A DNA stretch of 17,900 bases from Nitrospirota bacterium (GTDB taxonomy: Bacteria; NPL-UPA2; JAADIA01): contig JAADIA010000019.1 of assembly GCA_013151555.1 (NCBI GenBank), positions 1-17,900 on the forward strand, given 5' to 3'. The position numbers and the translations under genes are program-made. Below the pieces are notes generated by a model that did no database searches, was not told the DNA's origin, and saw only the letters and a list, made by a program, of their open reading frames with translations. Positions 1 through 8,208 of this stretch are shown one piece after another. Numbering within the stretch: the stretch's first letter is position 1; each line of letters starts with the position of its first letter.

Positions 1-804
1 GAACCAGAACTGTCCGGCCCCTACGGCAGACTTAAAAGTATAACGCTTGGAGACTCCAAAGAAGATTACTCCTTTAACTCTGCCATCGTTTCCCAAGAGA
101 GGTTGGTAAAGAGCCTGGTAGGGTTCCCCTTTAAAGATGGCTTTCTCGTCGTAGTAAGAACTTTTTTCTTTAAGCACTTTCTCTCTAATCTGAGGAGTGA
201 AGGGAATATCTCCTATCTCTTTTGACTCCCCTTTAGTAAAGAGGGGTTCCGAGTCTATTCTCACGCTTACTCCGGTCAGATTTTCCAAATATTCGGTGAA
301 GCCTCGTTCCAAAAGGTAAGCAACGATGAGGTTCCCGACCACTTTACCGTTTTTCCAAACGGGGAGGACTGCTGAGCCGGCTAAAGCCTTTGACTGGAAG
401 ACCTCAATGAGAAGGATAGTTTCTGTTGCCTCGGCCTTTTCCTTAGTGTAATCCATTCCTTCCATTCTTCCCGGTTCCCAGATGATGGTGGGTTTTCCTG
501 TCCCCGGCGGTCTCAGAGGTTGGGTGGTAGTTAGTTTCTCCAGAGTGGGCAGGTCCTCCCTTCTAAATTCGGGACTGCGGATGATAATTTCTGCTCTTAA
601 CTTAGCTTTTTCCTGGTAGTCTTCTATAACTCTGCGGAATTCCTGGGAAGCATTTTCTAATTTGTTCCTGATCTCTCTATCTACTCTCTTGGCATTCAGC
701 TTAACCACGATGATGGTGGATAGAAGCATGGGAATCAGGCCCATGAAAAGGAAGGCTAAGGTCAACTTGCTTTGTATCTTCGGTTTAAATAGTCTCAGTT
801 TCAT
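1..804 (-). CDS. Membrane-anchored sensor protein, N-terminal part (cut by window edge)
   Basis: Reading the minus strand from an ATG at 804 gives 268 codons without a stop to base 1, so the C-terminus lies outside the window. A short basic N-terminus (MKLRLFKPKIQSK) is followed by one strong hydrophobic segment at about residues 13-35. After it comes an extracytoplasmic region of more than 200 residues. Its end, with the pattern LLGNDGRVKGVIFFGVSK, resembles the closing strands of Cache-type sensor domains. This architecture is typical of sensor histidine kinases, diguanylate cyclases and chemoreceptors; the output domain is not visible, so I do not choose among them. A TTG two codons upstream (808-810) has a better-spaced AGGA and could be the true start. 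It lies 119 bases downstream of the HIT gene on the same strand and may be co-transcribed with it. Confidence 0.8.
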   Translation of the reverse strand, partial: MKLRLFKPKIQSKLTLAFLFMGLIPMLLSTIIVVKLNAKRVDREIRNKLENASQEFRRVIEDYQEKAKLRAEIIIRSPEFRREDLPTLEKLTTTQPLRPPGTGKPTIIWEPGRMEGMDYTKEKAEATETILLIEVFQSKALAGSAVLPVWKNGKVVGNLIVAYLLERGFTEYLENLTGVSVRIDSEPLFTKGESKEIGDIPFTPQIREKVLKEKSSYYDEKAIFKGEPYQALYQPLLGNDGRVKGVIFFGVSKRYTFKSAVGAGQFWF

Positions 805-855
805 GCTCAAAGATGGTCCTGCCCTCTTCGTTTAAGGTGCAGATGGGTTCGTTTC

Positions 856-895
856 TTTTCCCGGGATTTCTGAGTTATCCCAAGCCTGGATGCCG
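856..895 (-). repeat. Diverged dispersed repeat, copy 1
   Basis: The minus-strand sequence starts CGGCATCCAGGCTTGGGATA, continues with an AACTCAGAAATCC-like stretch and ends in a purine-rich tail. With gaps it aligns to the minus strand of 1410-1452, sharing CGGCA, AGGC, GGGA and AAATCC blocks in the same order. I read the two as old copies of one dispersed repeat. Confidence 0.35.
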
Positions 896-933
896 ATTGT
901 TTCCAGAAAGGGCTACCGGATTGCTATCCCGGG
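860..933 (-). other. Possible structured RNA or hairpin between the HIT gene and the sensor gene
   Basis: On the minus strand CCCGGGA (933-927) is perfectly complementary to TCCCGGG (866-860). Inside it, CTGGA (906-902) pairs with UCCAG (890-886). The outer arm at 927-933 lies just beyond the HIT stop codon. This could be a structured 5' leader of the sensor gene or simply a folded intergenic repeat. I could not match it to a known riboswitch class. Confidence 0.3.
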
Positions 934-1268
934 GGCCAGTTGAGTTTTCTTCCTCCCAGCAGATGGAAATGAAGGTGTTCCACTGTCTCGCCTGCATCCC
1001 GGCCGGAATTAATCACTATCCTGAAGCCATTCCGGGATATGGAAAGGTCCTCGGCAATCCTTTTCGCCACTAAATGGATTTTACCTACTAATTCTTTATC
1101 TTCTTCTCTTAATTGGGTTAGATTCGGGATGTGTTTCTTAGGGACAATCAGGATATGGATGGGAGCCTGAGGGTGGATATCCTCAAAGGCAAAAACTTCA
1201 TTGTCTTCATAAATAATCTTACTTTTTATCTTCCCCTGAATAAGATGGCAGAAAAGACAATCCGACAC
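924..1268 (-). CDS. HIT-family (histidine triad) nucleotide-binding hydrolase
   Basis: The 114-residue protein has the full length of a compact HINT-type HIT protein. These are cytosolic enzymes that hydrolyse nucleoside phosphoramidates or related adenylylated substrates. The triad is visible as HLHFH (H98, H100, H102) in VEHLHFHLLGGRK. The family landmarks IIYEDNEVFAFEDIHPQAP and HILIVPKKHI are also present. C4 and C7 with H46 resemble the zinc-binding ligands found in many bacterial HINT proteins. Translation starts at GTG (1266-1268), preceded by a strong GGAGGGGGTGA, which supports this start. The gene is transcribed divergently from groEL and lies upstream of the partial sensor gene. 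The family call is secure; the physiological substrate cannot be inferred. Confidence 0.93.
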   Translation of the reverse strand: MSDCLFCHLIQGKIKSKIIYEDNEVFAFEDIHPQAPIHILIVPKKHIPNLTQLREEDKELVGKIHLVAKRIAEDLSISRNGFRIVINSGRDAGETVEHLHFHLLGGRKLNWPPG

Positions 1269-1339
1269 TGATGATCACCCCCTCCGCAATTTGCTCTGGT
1301 ATGTTTATTAAACTATCACAAAATTCATTCCGGTCTGTG

Positions 1340-1367
1340 ATTATACTAACCTTAGAGAGTAAAACCA
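1340..1367 (-). promoter_or_regulatory. Possible sigma-70 promoter for the HIT gene
   Basis: The minus strand has a perfect TATAAT at 1345-1340, preceded by TTAG. The best partner at 16 bp is TGGTTT (1367-1362), a weak -35. The site lies about 70 bases upstream of the GTG start. The -10 is good and the -35 poor, so this is tentative. Confidence 0.35.
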
Positions 1368-1409
1368 TACAAATTATTTTTGTTTAATCGGCGCCCTGGC
1401 AAATCTGAA

Positions 1410-1452
1410 GGATTTTCAGGATTTAAGTATTCCCGAATGCCTTGAATTGCCG
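1410..1452 (-). repeat. Diverged dispersed repeat, copy 2
   Basis: The minus strand reads CGGCAATTCAAGGCATTCGG, then GAATACTT and AAATCCTGAAAATCC. It aligns with copy 1 at 856-895. It lies upstream of the HIT promoter candidate, so it is unlikely to be part of that leader. Confidence 0.35.
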
Positions 1453-1728
1453 GGCGTAATCCAGGACAGGATTCCTCCTAATGCCCTAATATATCATAGA
1501 CCTTCTTCAAAGACAAGAAAACTTGTGGCTTTGCTCCTCATTTATTTTTGAAGGGAATACCTCTATCCTCCTCAAAAATCCCCCTCAACAGTCACTTTCG
1601 CTCCCTTCAGAGAGGCCGTTCCCCTACGGCGGTCACTTCGTTTGCCGATTATCCTTCCAAGCGGGTTGTTTATCTATTGTGTTCATTGATGTAAACCGGG
1701 GGGAGGTTTGCTTGCAGGAGAAAAAGGT

Positions 1729-1734
1729 TATAAT
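1729..1734 (+). promoter_or_regulatory. groEL: Possible upstream -10 element for groEL
   Basis: A perfect TATAAT lies in ggtTATAATttt. Upstream hexamers at usable spacing are poor (TTTGCT, 16 bp). If active it would give a leader of about 240 bases that includes the nested inverted repeat. Confidence 0.3.
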
Positions 1735-1758
1735 TTTGGAGAGAAAAACGAAATCATC

Positions 1759-1787
1759 TTGACTTGCGACGACTAAATTGTTAGGAT
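1759..1787 (+). promoter_or_regulatory. groEL: Candidate sigma-70 promoter for groEL
   Basis: TTGACT (1759-1764) is separated by exactly 17 bp from TAGGAT (1782-1787). Initiation near 1794 would start the transcript just before the nested inverted repeat and give a leader of about 190 bases. The -35 is good and the -10 matches 4 of 6. A further weak pair, TTGACG at 1889-1894 with TACGAT at 1914-1919, has a 19 bp spacer. Confidence 0.45.
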
Positions 1788-1796
1788 TAAGATGGC

Positions 1797-1906
1797 TTTG
1801 ACAACAAGTTGACGGGTGCTCAAGAGTTCCGGTTAATAACCTTGCCTGGGCGTTGCAAGCAGACCGAAGAACCGGAATGCCGGGGTGTTTGACGAGTGTT
1901 GTCGAG
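1797..1906 (+). promoter_or_regulatory. Nested inverted-repeat structure in the groEL leader (candidate cis-regulatory RNA)
   Basis: Three co-linear helices can be drawn. The outer helix is UUUGACAACA (1797-1806) with UGUUGUCGAG (1897-1906), with a 7-bp perfect core. The middle helix is UUCCGGUU (1827-1834) with AACCGGAA (1870-1877), 8 bp perfect. The inner helix is CUUGC (1841-1845) with GCAAG (1855-1859) around a 9-base loop. The structure ends about 65 bases before the Shine-Dalgarno and contains no sequence complementary to it, so simple SD masking is unlikely. It is not CIRCE and I recognise no riboswitch family. It could equally be a pair of DNA operator half-sites. Confidence 0.4.
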
Positions 1907-1978
1907 AGGAGTTTACGATCAACATCAAATTGGGACGTCATAATAAAGTGTCGCCCCGGGGTAGGAAACAGGAGGTAG

Positions 1979-3616
<1,638 letters not shown>

Positions 3617-3666
3617 AGTTAAGGAGATAAGATTGGATATTTCTTTAATTGCAGGGAGAGAGGCAA

Positions 3667-4032
3667 GTGTCACAGTTAATGGATGTCTCGAAAAAGATGG
3701 AGAAGATAATTGAAGCAGACAGCCGTTATCGGGTGGAAGCTTATAGCTTTGTTATGGAGGCTTTAGCTTTTACCCTCAGGAAGTTGGAGAAAACCAGACA
3801 TGTAAGCGGTCAGGAGCTGTTGGAGGGAATTAAGGAATATGCCCTTCAACAGTTTGGACCGATGACCAGAACCGTTTTCGAACACTGGGGGGTAAGGTGT
3901 ACGGAAGATTTCGGGGAGATTGTCTTCAATATGGTTAAGGCCGGTCTTATGGGTAGAACTGCCCGGGATAGCAAAGATGATTTCAAGAAAGGGTATGATT
4001 TTAGAGAAGTTTTTGATAAAGCAGTAGAGTGA
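3667..4032 (+). CDS. Minf_1886 family protein (conserved, function unknown)
   Basis: The 121-residue soluble protein resembles the small conserved Minf_1886 family found in PVC bacteria and other phyla. Recognisable stretches are ADSRYRVEAYSFVMEAL, HVSGQELLEGIKEYALQQFG, TVFEHWGV and EDFGEIVFNMVKAGLMG. The C-terminus contains DDFKKGYDFREVFDK. No catalytic motif or membrane segment is visible and no function is known to me. I chose the GTG at 3667 because a GGGAG (3654-3658) lies 8 bases upstream and homologues start close to this point. An in-frame TTG at 3649 lacks a ribosome site, and an ATG at 3679 is another possibility. It lies just downstream of groEL and is probably co-transcribed with it. 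Confidence 0.85.
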   Translation: MSQLMDVSKKMEKIIEADSRYRVEAYSFVMEALAFTLRKLEKTRHVSGQELLEGIKEYALQQFGPMTRTVFEHWGVRCTEDFGEIVFNMVKAGLMGRTARDSKDDFKKGYDFREVFDKAVE

Positions 4033-4111
4033 AGATGCAAAGGCAATAAACGAGCTAAGAAAGAAGGAATATCTCCTTTTGAGGATGTTTGAAAGACGGG
4101 AGAAATGAAAT

Positions 4112-5245
4112 ATGCGAATCGGGATGGTCTCTACTTATCCACCAATTGAGTGTGGTATCGCTACCTATACAGAATACTTAGTTAAAGCCTTGCGGAACGC
4201 TAATAATGAAGTATTTGTTGTGAGCCAGTTCGGAGGGGAAGGAGAAAGAATCTATCCTGCTTTCCATGCTGATGATCCGGATTTGGCTGATAGTATCTTC
4301 CGGATGATGTCTCAGTTCACTCCGGACGTTGTTCATATCCAACATGAATATGGGCTCTTTGGAAAACCGAAAGGAGTAAATGTAATTCCTCTGGTTTATA
4401 AATTCAAATTAGCTAAAATACCCATAGTTATAACCCTTCATACCGTTTATGAGTCTTTTTCCCAGGAAGAGAAAATTATTTTAGAGGCGCTTATTCGAAC
4501 GGCTGATGCAGTAATAGTGCATGAAGAATATCAGCGGGAAGTTATCCTGGATAAAATCGGTTTTTTTAACGGTATTCGGGTTATTCCTCATGGTGCGAGA
4601 GAGATTGAATCCGTTGCGAAGGCAAAAGAGAAGATCGGTTTGGACGGAGATGAAAAAGTTATCCTTCTTTGTGGTTATTTTAGGTCGACCAAAGGCCTGG
4701 ATCGGGTAGTGCGAATTTTTCCTCTCATTGCCGAGAAGGTAAAGGATGCTGTCCTGGTCGTTGCCGGAAAGACGAGACAGCAGGAGTATAGCGAGTACCG
4801 GGAGGAATTCTTCCGGTTGGTGGATAGCTCACCCGTGCTTGACAGAATCAGGGTTCTGAGAGGTCAATTTCCTCAAAAGACTTTCGATACTATCCTTTCG
4901 GCCGCTGATGTTGTCCCTATGCCTTATCGAAAAGGTTCTCAAAGCGGAATTATGGCTCACTGCCTTGCTTTGGGTCGCCCGATGGTAGTTTCTTCCGAGG
5001 TAAAAGCTTTGCGGGAAATGATTGCCCGAGCTAAATGTGGTCTCGTTGCTAACAATGACGATGAATTTGTATCTCATATCGTAAGAATTCTCAATGACAA
5101 TGATTTTCGTAAGGAGTTATCAAGGAATGCTGTTGATTATGTAAGGAAGAATATATCCTGGCAGATTATAGCTAAGGAGACTGTTGATGTCTATCGCGAG
5201 GTAGTTGTTGTTCCTTACGGGGAAGCGAAATATATCAACTTGTAA
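4112..5245 (+). CDS. GT4-like (GT-B fold) glycosyltransferase
   Basis: The 377-residue protein is a group-1 type glycosyltransferase that would transfer a sugar from a nucleotide-sugar donor in the cytosol. The N-terminal acceptor half starts with MRIGMVSTYPPIECGIATYT, a typical GT4 glycine-rich start, and carries VVHIQHEYGLFG (residues 73-84). The C-terminal half has GYFRSTKGLD, where R191 and K194 match the donor-phosphate-binding residues. The usual EX7E motif is not present: the aligned stretch is GSQSGIMAH (275-283), with Gly and His in place of the two glutamates. This makes donor type and activity uncertain. An 18-base gap to a second glycosyltransferase and a downstream GH130 gene suggest one glycan-related operon. 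No signal peptide or transmembrane segment is evident. Confidence 0.88.
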   Translation: MRIGMVSTYPPIECGIATYTEYLVKALRNANNEVFVVSQFGGEGERIYPAFHADDPDLADSIFRMMSQFTPDVVHIQHEYGLFGKPKGVNVIPLVYKFKLAKIPIVITLHTVYESFSQEEKIILEALIRTADAVIVHEEYQREVILDKIGFFNGIRVIPHGAREIESVAKAKEKIGLDGDEKVILLCGYFRSTKGLDRVVRIFPLIAEKVKDAVLVVAGKTRQQEYSEYREEFFRLVDSSPVLDRIRVLRGQFPQKTFDTILSAADVVPMPYRKGSQSGIMAHCLALGRPMVVSSEVKALREMIARAKCGLVANNDDEFVSHIVRILNDNDFRKELSRNAVDYVRKNISWQIIAKETVDVYREVVVVPYGEAKYINL

Positions 5246-5263
5246 GAGAGGAGAACTTTAAAG

Positions 5264-6319
5264 ATGAAGATAGGAATGATGAGTGCCTGGAATACGGATA
5301 GTGGCGTAGCCATTCATGCCGAAGCGGTAGGGAAAGCTTGGCGGAAAATGGGGCACGAGCTTACTGTCTTTACCTTTATGAAGGAAGACTTCCATGGAGA
5401 AGGGTTCACCGGTGATGATGAAGATTATGTCATAAGGTGTATCGGGACAAGGAAAACGAACTATCTTGACCCCCGGCCTATATTGGCAGCGGACTTCGAT
5501 ATCTTTGTTGTCCAAGACCTTAATATGCTTCCGGTAGAGAGCTTGGCCAAGATATTTCCCCTGATTCGGAAGAAAGCGAAGACCGTCCATATCGTGCATG
5601 AGAATGCTCTTCCTGAGGAAGCCTGGTTCTATCAATTCGATTGGGATGGGGTAGTCTATTTCTGCCATAGGCAAAATTCTCTGGGGAGTGTTTATCCTGA
5701 AGCTAAACGGATTCATTTCCCTTGTTTTTCCTTAAGAAAAAAGGATAAAATGGAAGCCAGAAAGAAGCTGGGACTACCTCTTGATAAAAAGATAATCTAT
5801 GAGTTTTGCCAGAGGGGATACAAGCCTTTCCTCCGGAACTTACCGGAGGAATTAAAGAAGAAGGCCGTTCTCTTGGTGGTGATTCCTCTCTCTTGCGAAT
5901 TCTTGGAGGAGGACAGTCCCCCCTCCTGGATGATTATTCACCGGGAGGAGGCTTTGTCCCATGAGAAGTTTGATGACTACTTATTCGCTTCCGATGCTGT
6001 AATCTTCCACAAGTTCCAGAGCCGCTACCACGCTGTTGTTTCTTCCACAACTTTCCAGGCTTTGGGAACGGGTTGCCCTATTTTAGTCCCCGGACAGTCG
6101 GATTTTTTCTTTCCCTTTAAGAACGAAGTAGTTCGCTATGCGGATATTGAAGATTTAAGAAAGACTCTGGTTGAGCTTATGGAAAATGGGGAAAGGTACA
6201 AGGCGTTAAGGGAAAAGGCAGAGCAATTCGTGAAGAAGAATTCGGCGGGGAGAATAGCAGAGGAACATATAAAGCTGTTTAATTCGTTATTAAAGAATTC
6301 CCGAGAAAGAACTTTCTGA
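5264..6319 (+). CDS. Second GT-B type glycosyltransferase
   Basis: The 351-residue protein begins MKIGMMSAWNTDSGVAIHAE, the same style of start as GT4 enzymes, and has an FDIFVVQDLN segment. The likely nucleotide-sugar half starts around residue 165. Near the C-terminus SSTTFQALGTGCPILVPG occupies the position of the GT4 donor-binding loop, again without a clear EX7E glutamate pair. A GGAG lies upstream of the ATG, which is 18 bases after the previous gene, implying translational proximity. It could act with its neighbour to build a short oligosaccharide that the GH130 enzyme processes. The family assignment rests on fold-level features, so substrate is unassigned; it is more divergent than its neighbour. 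Confidence 0.75.
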   Translation: MKIGMMSAWNTDSGVAIHAEAVGKAWRKMGHELTVFTFMKEDFHGEGFTGDDEDYVIRCIGTRKTNYLDPRPILAADFDIFVVQDLNMLPVESLAKIFPLIRKKAKTVHIVHENALPEEAWFYQFDWDGVVYFCHRQNSLGSVYPEAKRIHFPCFSLRKKDKMEARKKLGLPLDKKIIYEFCQRGYKPFLRNLPEELKKKAVLLVVIPLSCEFLEEDSPPSWMIIHREEALSHEKFDDYLFASDAVIFHKFQSRYHAVVSSTTFQALGTGCPILVPGQSDFFFPFKNEVVRYADIEDLRKTLVELMENGERYKALREKAEQFVKKNSAGRIAEEHIKLFNSLLKNSRERTF

Positions 6320-6396
6320 TAAACGGCTTCTACTTTTCCTAAGCTGAGGCAAGTTCCGTAACGGTCTTAATTATTTGTTAAAAAGGAGAACTAATC

Positions 6397-7275
6397 GTGT
6401 TGGAGAGATTTGAAGGTAATCCTATTCTGAAACCTATTCCCGAGCACCCCTGGGAATCAAAGTGCGTCTTTAATTGTGCTTCTTTTTACGATGAAGGTAA
6501 AGTTCATATCGTTTATCGGGCGATGGGAGAAGACAACATTTCTCGTCTGGGGTATGCCTCTTCCCTTGATGGTTTCACTATAGATGAGCGTTTGCCCGAA
6601 CCGATATTCAGCCCTGAGGGTAAGTTTGAATCCCATGGGTGTGAAGACCCGAGAATAACCCGAATCGACAGCGAGTACTGTATGTTTTATGCTGCTTATG
6701 ATGGCCGCATTGCCCAGATTGGGCAGACCACTATAAAAGTGGATAATTTCTTAGCTAAGAAGTGGAAATGGGGAAAGAGAATCTATCCTTTCCCCCGGGT
6801 TCACAACAAGGATGTGGTGCTTTTCCCCGAAAAGATAAAGGGGAAGTGGATCCTATATCACCGGATATCACCTCATATCTGGGTTGCCTACTCCGATGAC
6901 CTGATTCATTGGGAGAACTCTAATATAGTCATCATGCCCCGGGGTAATAACTGGGAGAAATCAAAGGTAGGTGCAGGGGCTCCTCCCATAAAGACGCCCC
7001 GAGGTTGGTTGTTTATCTATCATGCTAAGGATGAGGCAAACATTTACCGGCTGGGGCTGGTTTTAGTATCCCTTGACGATCCGGAGAAAATAATTTATCG
7101 TTCGAAAGATCCTATCCTGGTGCCCGAAACAGAATATGAGCAAAAGGGCGATGTTCCTAATGTCGTTTTTACCTGCGGAGCCTTCGTCAAAGACGGGAGG
7201 CTTTTCGTCCACTATGGTGGAGCTGATATGGTAATCTGCGTGGCTACTCAAAAACTAAGCGAGCTTCTGCCATAG
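6397..7275 (+). CDS. GH130-family glycoside phosphorylase or hydrolase
   Basis: The 292-residue protein matches the five-bladed beta-propeller GH130 family. Most characterised members phosphorolyse beta-mannosides such as mannosyl-glucose, beta-1,4-mannooligosaccharides or beta-1,2-mannobiose, and some are hydrolases. The signature GCEDPRI (81-87) contains the likely catalytic acid D84. Further family features are FEGNPILKP near the N-terminus, VHNKDVVLFPE, GAGAPPIKTPRGWLFIYHA and VHYGGAD near the C-terminus. Translation starts at GTG with AAGGAG about 8 bases upstream. No signal peptide is visible, so the enzyme is probably cytosolic. Following two glycosyltransferases, it may recycle or trim a mannoside made locally. 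Phosphorylase versus hydrolase cannot be settled from motifs alone. Confidence 0.9.
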   Translation: MLERFEGNPILKPIPEHPWESKCVFNCASFYDEGKVHIVYRAMGEDNISRLGYASSLDGFTIDERLPEPIFSPEGKFESHGCEDPRITRIDSEYCMFYAAYDGRIAQIGQTTIKVDNFLAKKWKWGKRIYPFPRVHNKDVVLFPEKIKGKWILYHRISPHIWVAYSDDLIHWENSNIVIMPRGNNWEKSKVGAGAPPIKTPRGWLFIYHAKDEANIYRLGLVLVSLDDPEKIIYRSKDPILVPETEYEQKGDVPNVVFTCGAFVKDGRLFVHYGGADMVICVATQKLSELLP

Positions 7276-7324
7276 ATTACGGAGAGCTTTACCGGGTCGG
7301 ATTTGCTGTTAGAGGATACTTGAG

Positions 7325-8038
7325 ATGACTAAGAGGATTGAGCGATATAAGCCTGACGGTGACCGGGAACTACTCAAAACGACGGTTGAGGGAAAAGAGG
7401 ATTTCACCAATACGGATCCTTGGAGAACCTTGAGGATCCAGGGAGAGTTCGTAGAAGGATTTGATGCCCTTTCCAAGATAAGGCCGGCGGCGGCTATCTT
7501 TGGATCTGCCCGATGTAAGAAGGAGAATCCTTATTATCAAGCGGCAGTGAAAACGGCAGAAGCTCTGTCTCGGGCTGGATTATCCGTCATCACCGGCGGT
7601 GGCCCGGGAATTATGGAAGCAGCTAACTTGGGGGCACATCGAGCAGGAGGACTCTCCGTCGGTTGTAATATCGAGCTTCCTTTTGAGCAGACGCCTAATC
7701 CTTATCAGACGATAAGTCTTCATTTTCGTTACTTTTTCGTGCGTAAGATGATGTTTGTTAAGTACTCGGTAGCTTTTGTCATCTTTCCCGGGGGGTTCGG
7801 CACTATGGATGAACTCTTCGAATCTCTTACCCTTGTTCAGACAGAAAAGATTGAACATTTTCCCATAGTACTTTTCGGCTCCGGCTACTGGAAGGGGCTG
7901 ATCGAATGGATGCAGGATAGTATGCTCAAGGAGAAATGTATTTCGGAAGAGGACCTATCACTCTATACCATCACTGATGATCCTGAAGAGGCCGCTCGGG
8001 CCATCATCGAGAATTCTCGGAAACATGGGTATATTTAA
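7325..8038 (+). CDS. LOG family protein (TIGR00730-type Rossmann fold)
   Basis: The 237-residue protein belongs to the lysine-decarboxylase-like / LOG family. Several members are cytokinin riboside 5'-monophosphate phosphoribohydrolases that cleave nucleoside monophosphates to base plus ribose 5-phosphate. The nucleotide-binding GGGPGIMEAAN lies at residues 91-101 and the hallmark PGGFGTMDE at 145-153. The preceding HFRYFFVRKMMFVKYS segment is also typical. About 50 N-terminal residues precede the Rossmann core, longer than the shortest family members. The ATG has an AGAGGA ribosome site. It follows GH130 by 49 bases on the same strand, but a functional link to the glycan genes is not evident. 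Confidence 0.9.
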   Translation: MTKRIERYKPDGDRELLKTTVEGKEDFTNTDPWRTLRIQGEFVEGFDALSKIRPAAAIFGSARCKKENPYYQAAVKTAEALSRAGLSVITGGGPGIMEAANLGAHRAGGLSVGCNIELPFEQTPNPYQTISLHFRYFFVRKMMFVKYSVAFVIFPGGFGTMDELFESLTLVQTEKIEHFPIVLFGSGYWKGLIEWMQDSMLKEKCISEEDLSLYTITDDPEEAARAIIENSRKHGYI

Positions 8039-8040
8039 GT

Positions 8041-8069
8041 TGAATAGGGTTCAAATGAATAGGGTTCAA
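8041..8069 (+). repeat. Short tandem repeat, two copies of TGAATAGGGTTCAA
   Basis: TGAATAGGGTTCAA occurs at 8041-8054 and 8056-8069, a period of 15. With the base before it the first copy is also a small palindrome, TTGAA-TAGGG-TTCAA. It lies directly after the LOG stop codon and no function is evident. Confidence 0.6.
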
Positions 8070-8113
8070 GGATTCGAGGGGTCAAGGGGTAAAGTGAAAA
8101 TCTTTAAAAAAAT

Positions 8114-8140
8114 CCCTTGCTCTCTTAAGGGTTTTCCTTT
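8114..8140 (+). terminator. Possible weak intrinsic terminator after the LOG gene
   Basis: CCCTT (8114-8118) and AAGGG (8127-8131) can form a 5-bp stem around an 8-base loop, followed by TTTTCCTTT. The stem is short, so termination would be modest. It fits the boundary between the glycan/LOG genes and the PAC2 gene. Confidence 0.35.
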
Positions 8141-8208
8141 AACCCTATCCGTGTTAATTCGAGGCTAAAATTGTCGCTGTGGGTGACTTAAGTTAAGGGG
8201 TGAGTGAA

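Noticed and set aside
813-1073. Plus-strand open frame of 86 codons
   Set aside because: It is largely antisense to the HIT gene, whose family motifs are clear on the other strand.
1523-1762. Plus-strand open frame of 79 codons upstream of groEL
   Set aside because: It has no recognisable family, odd low-complexity composition and overlaps the groEL promoter candidates.
1800-1905. CIRCE/HrcA operator or a known riboswitch upstream of groEL
   Set aside because: The GTGCTC and GAGTG fragments present do not form TTAGCACTC-N9-GAGTGCTAA, and no riboswitch consensus known to me fits.
7977-8168. Small plus-strand frame overlapping the LOG stop and the tandem repeat
   Set aside because: It starts inside the LOG gene in another frame and runs into repeats; no ribosome site or conserved features.
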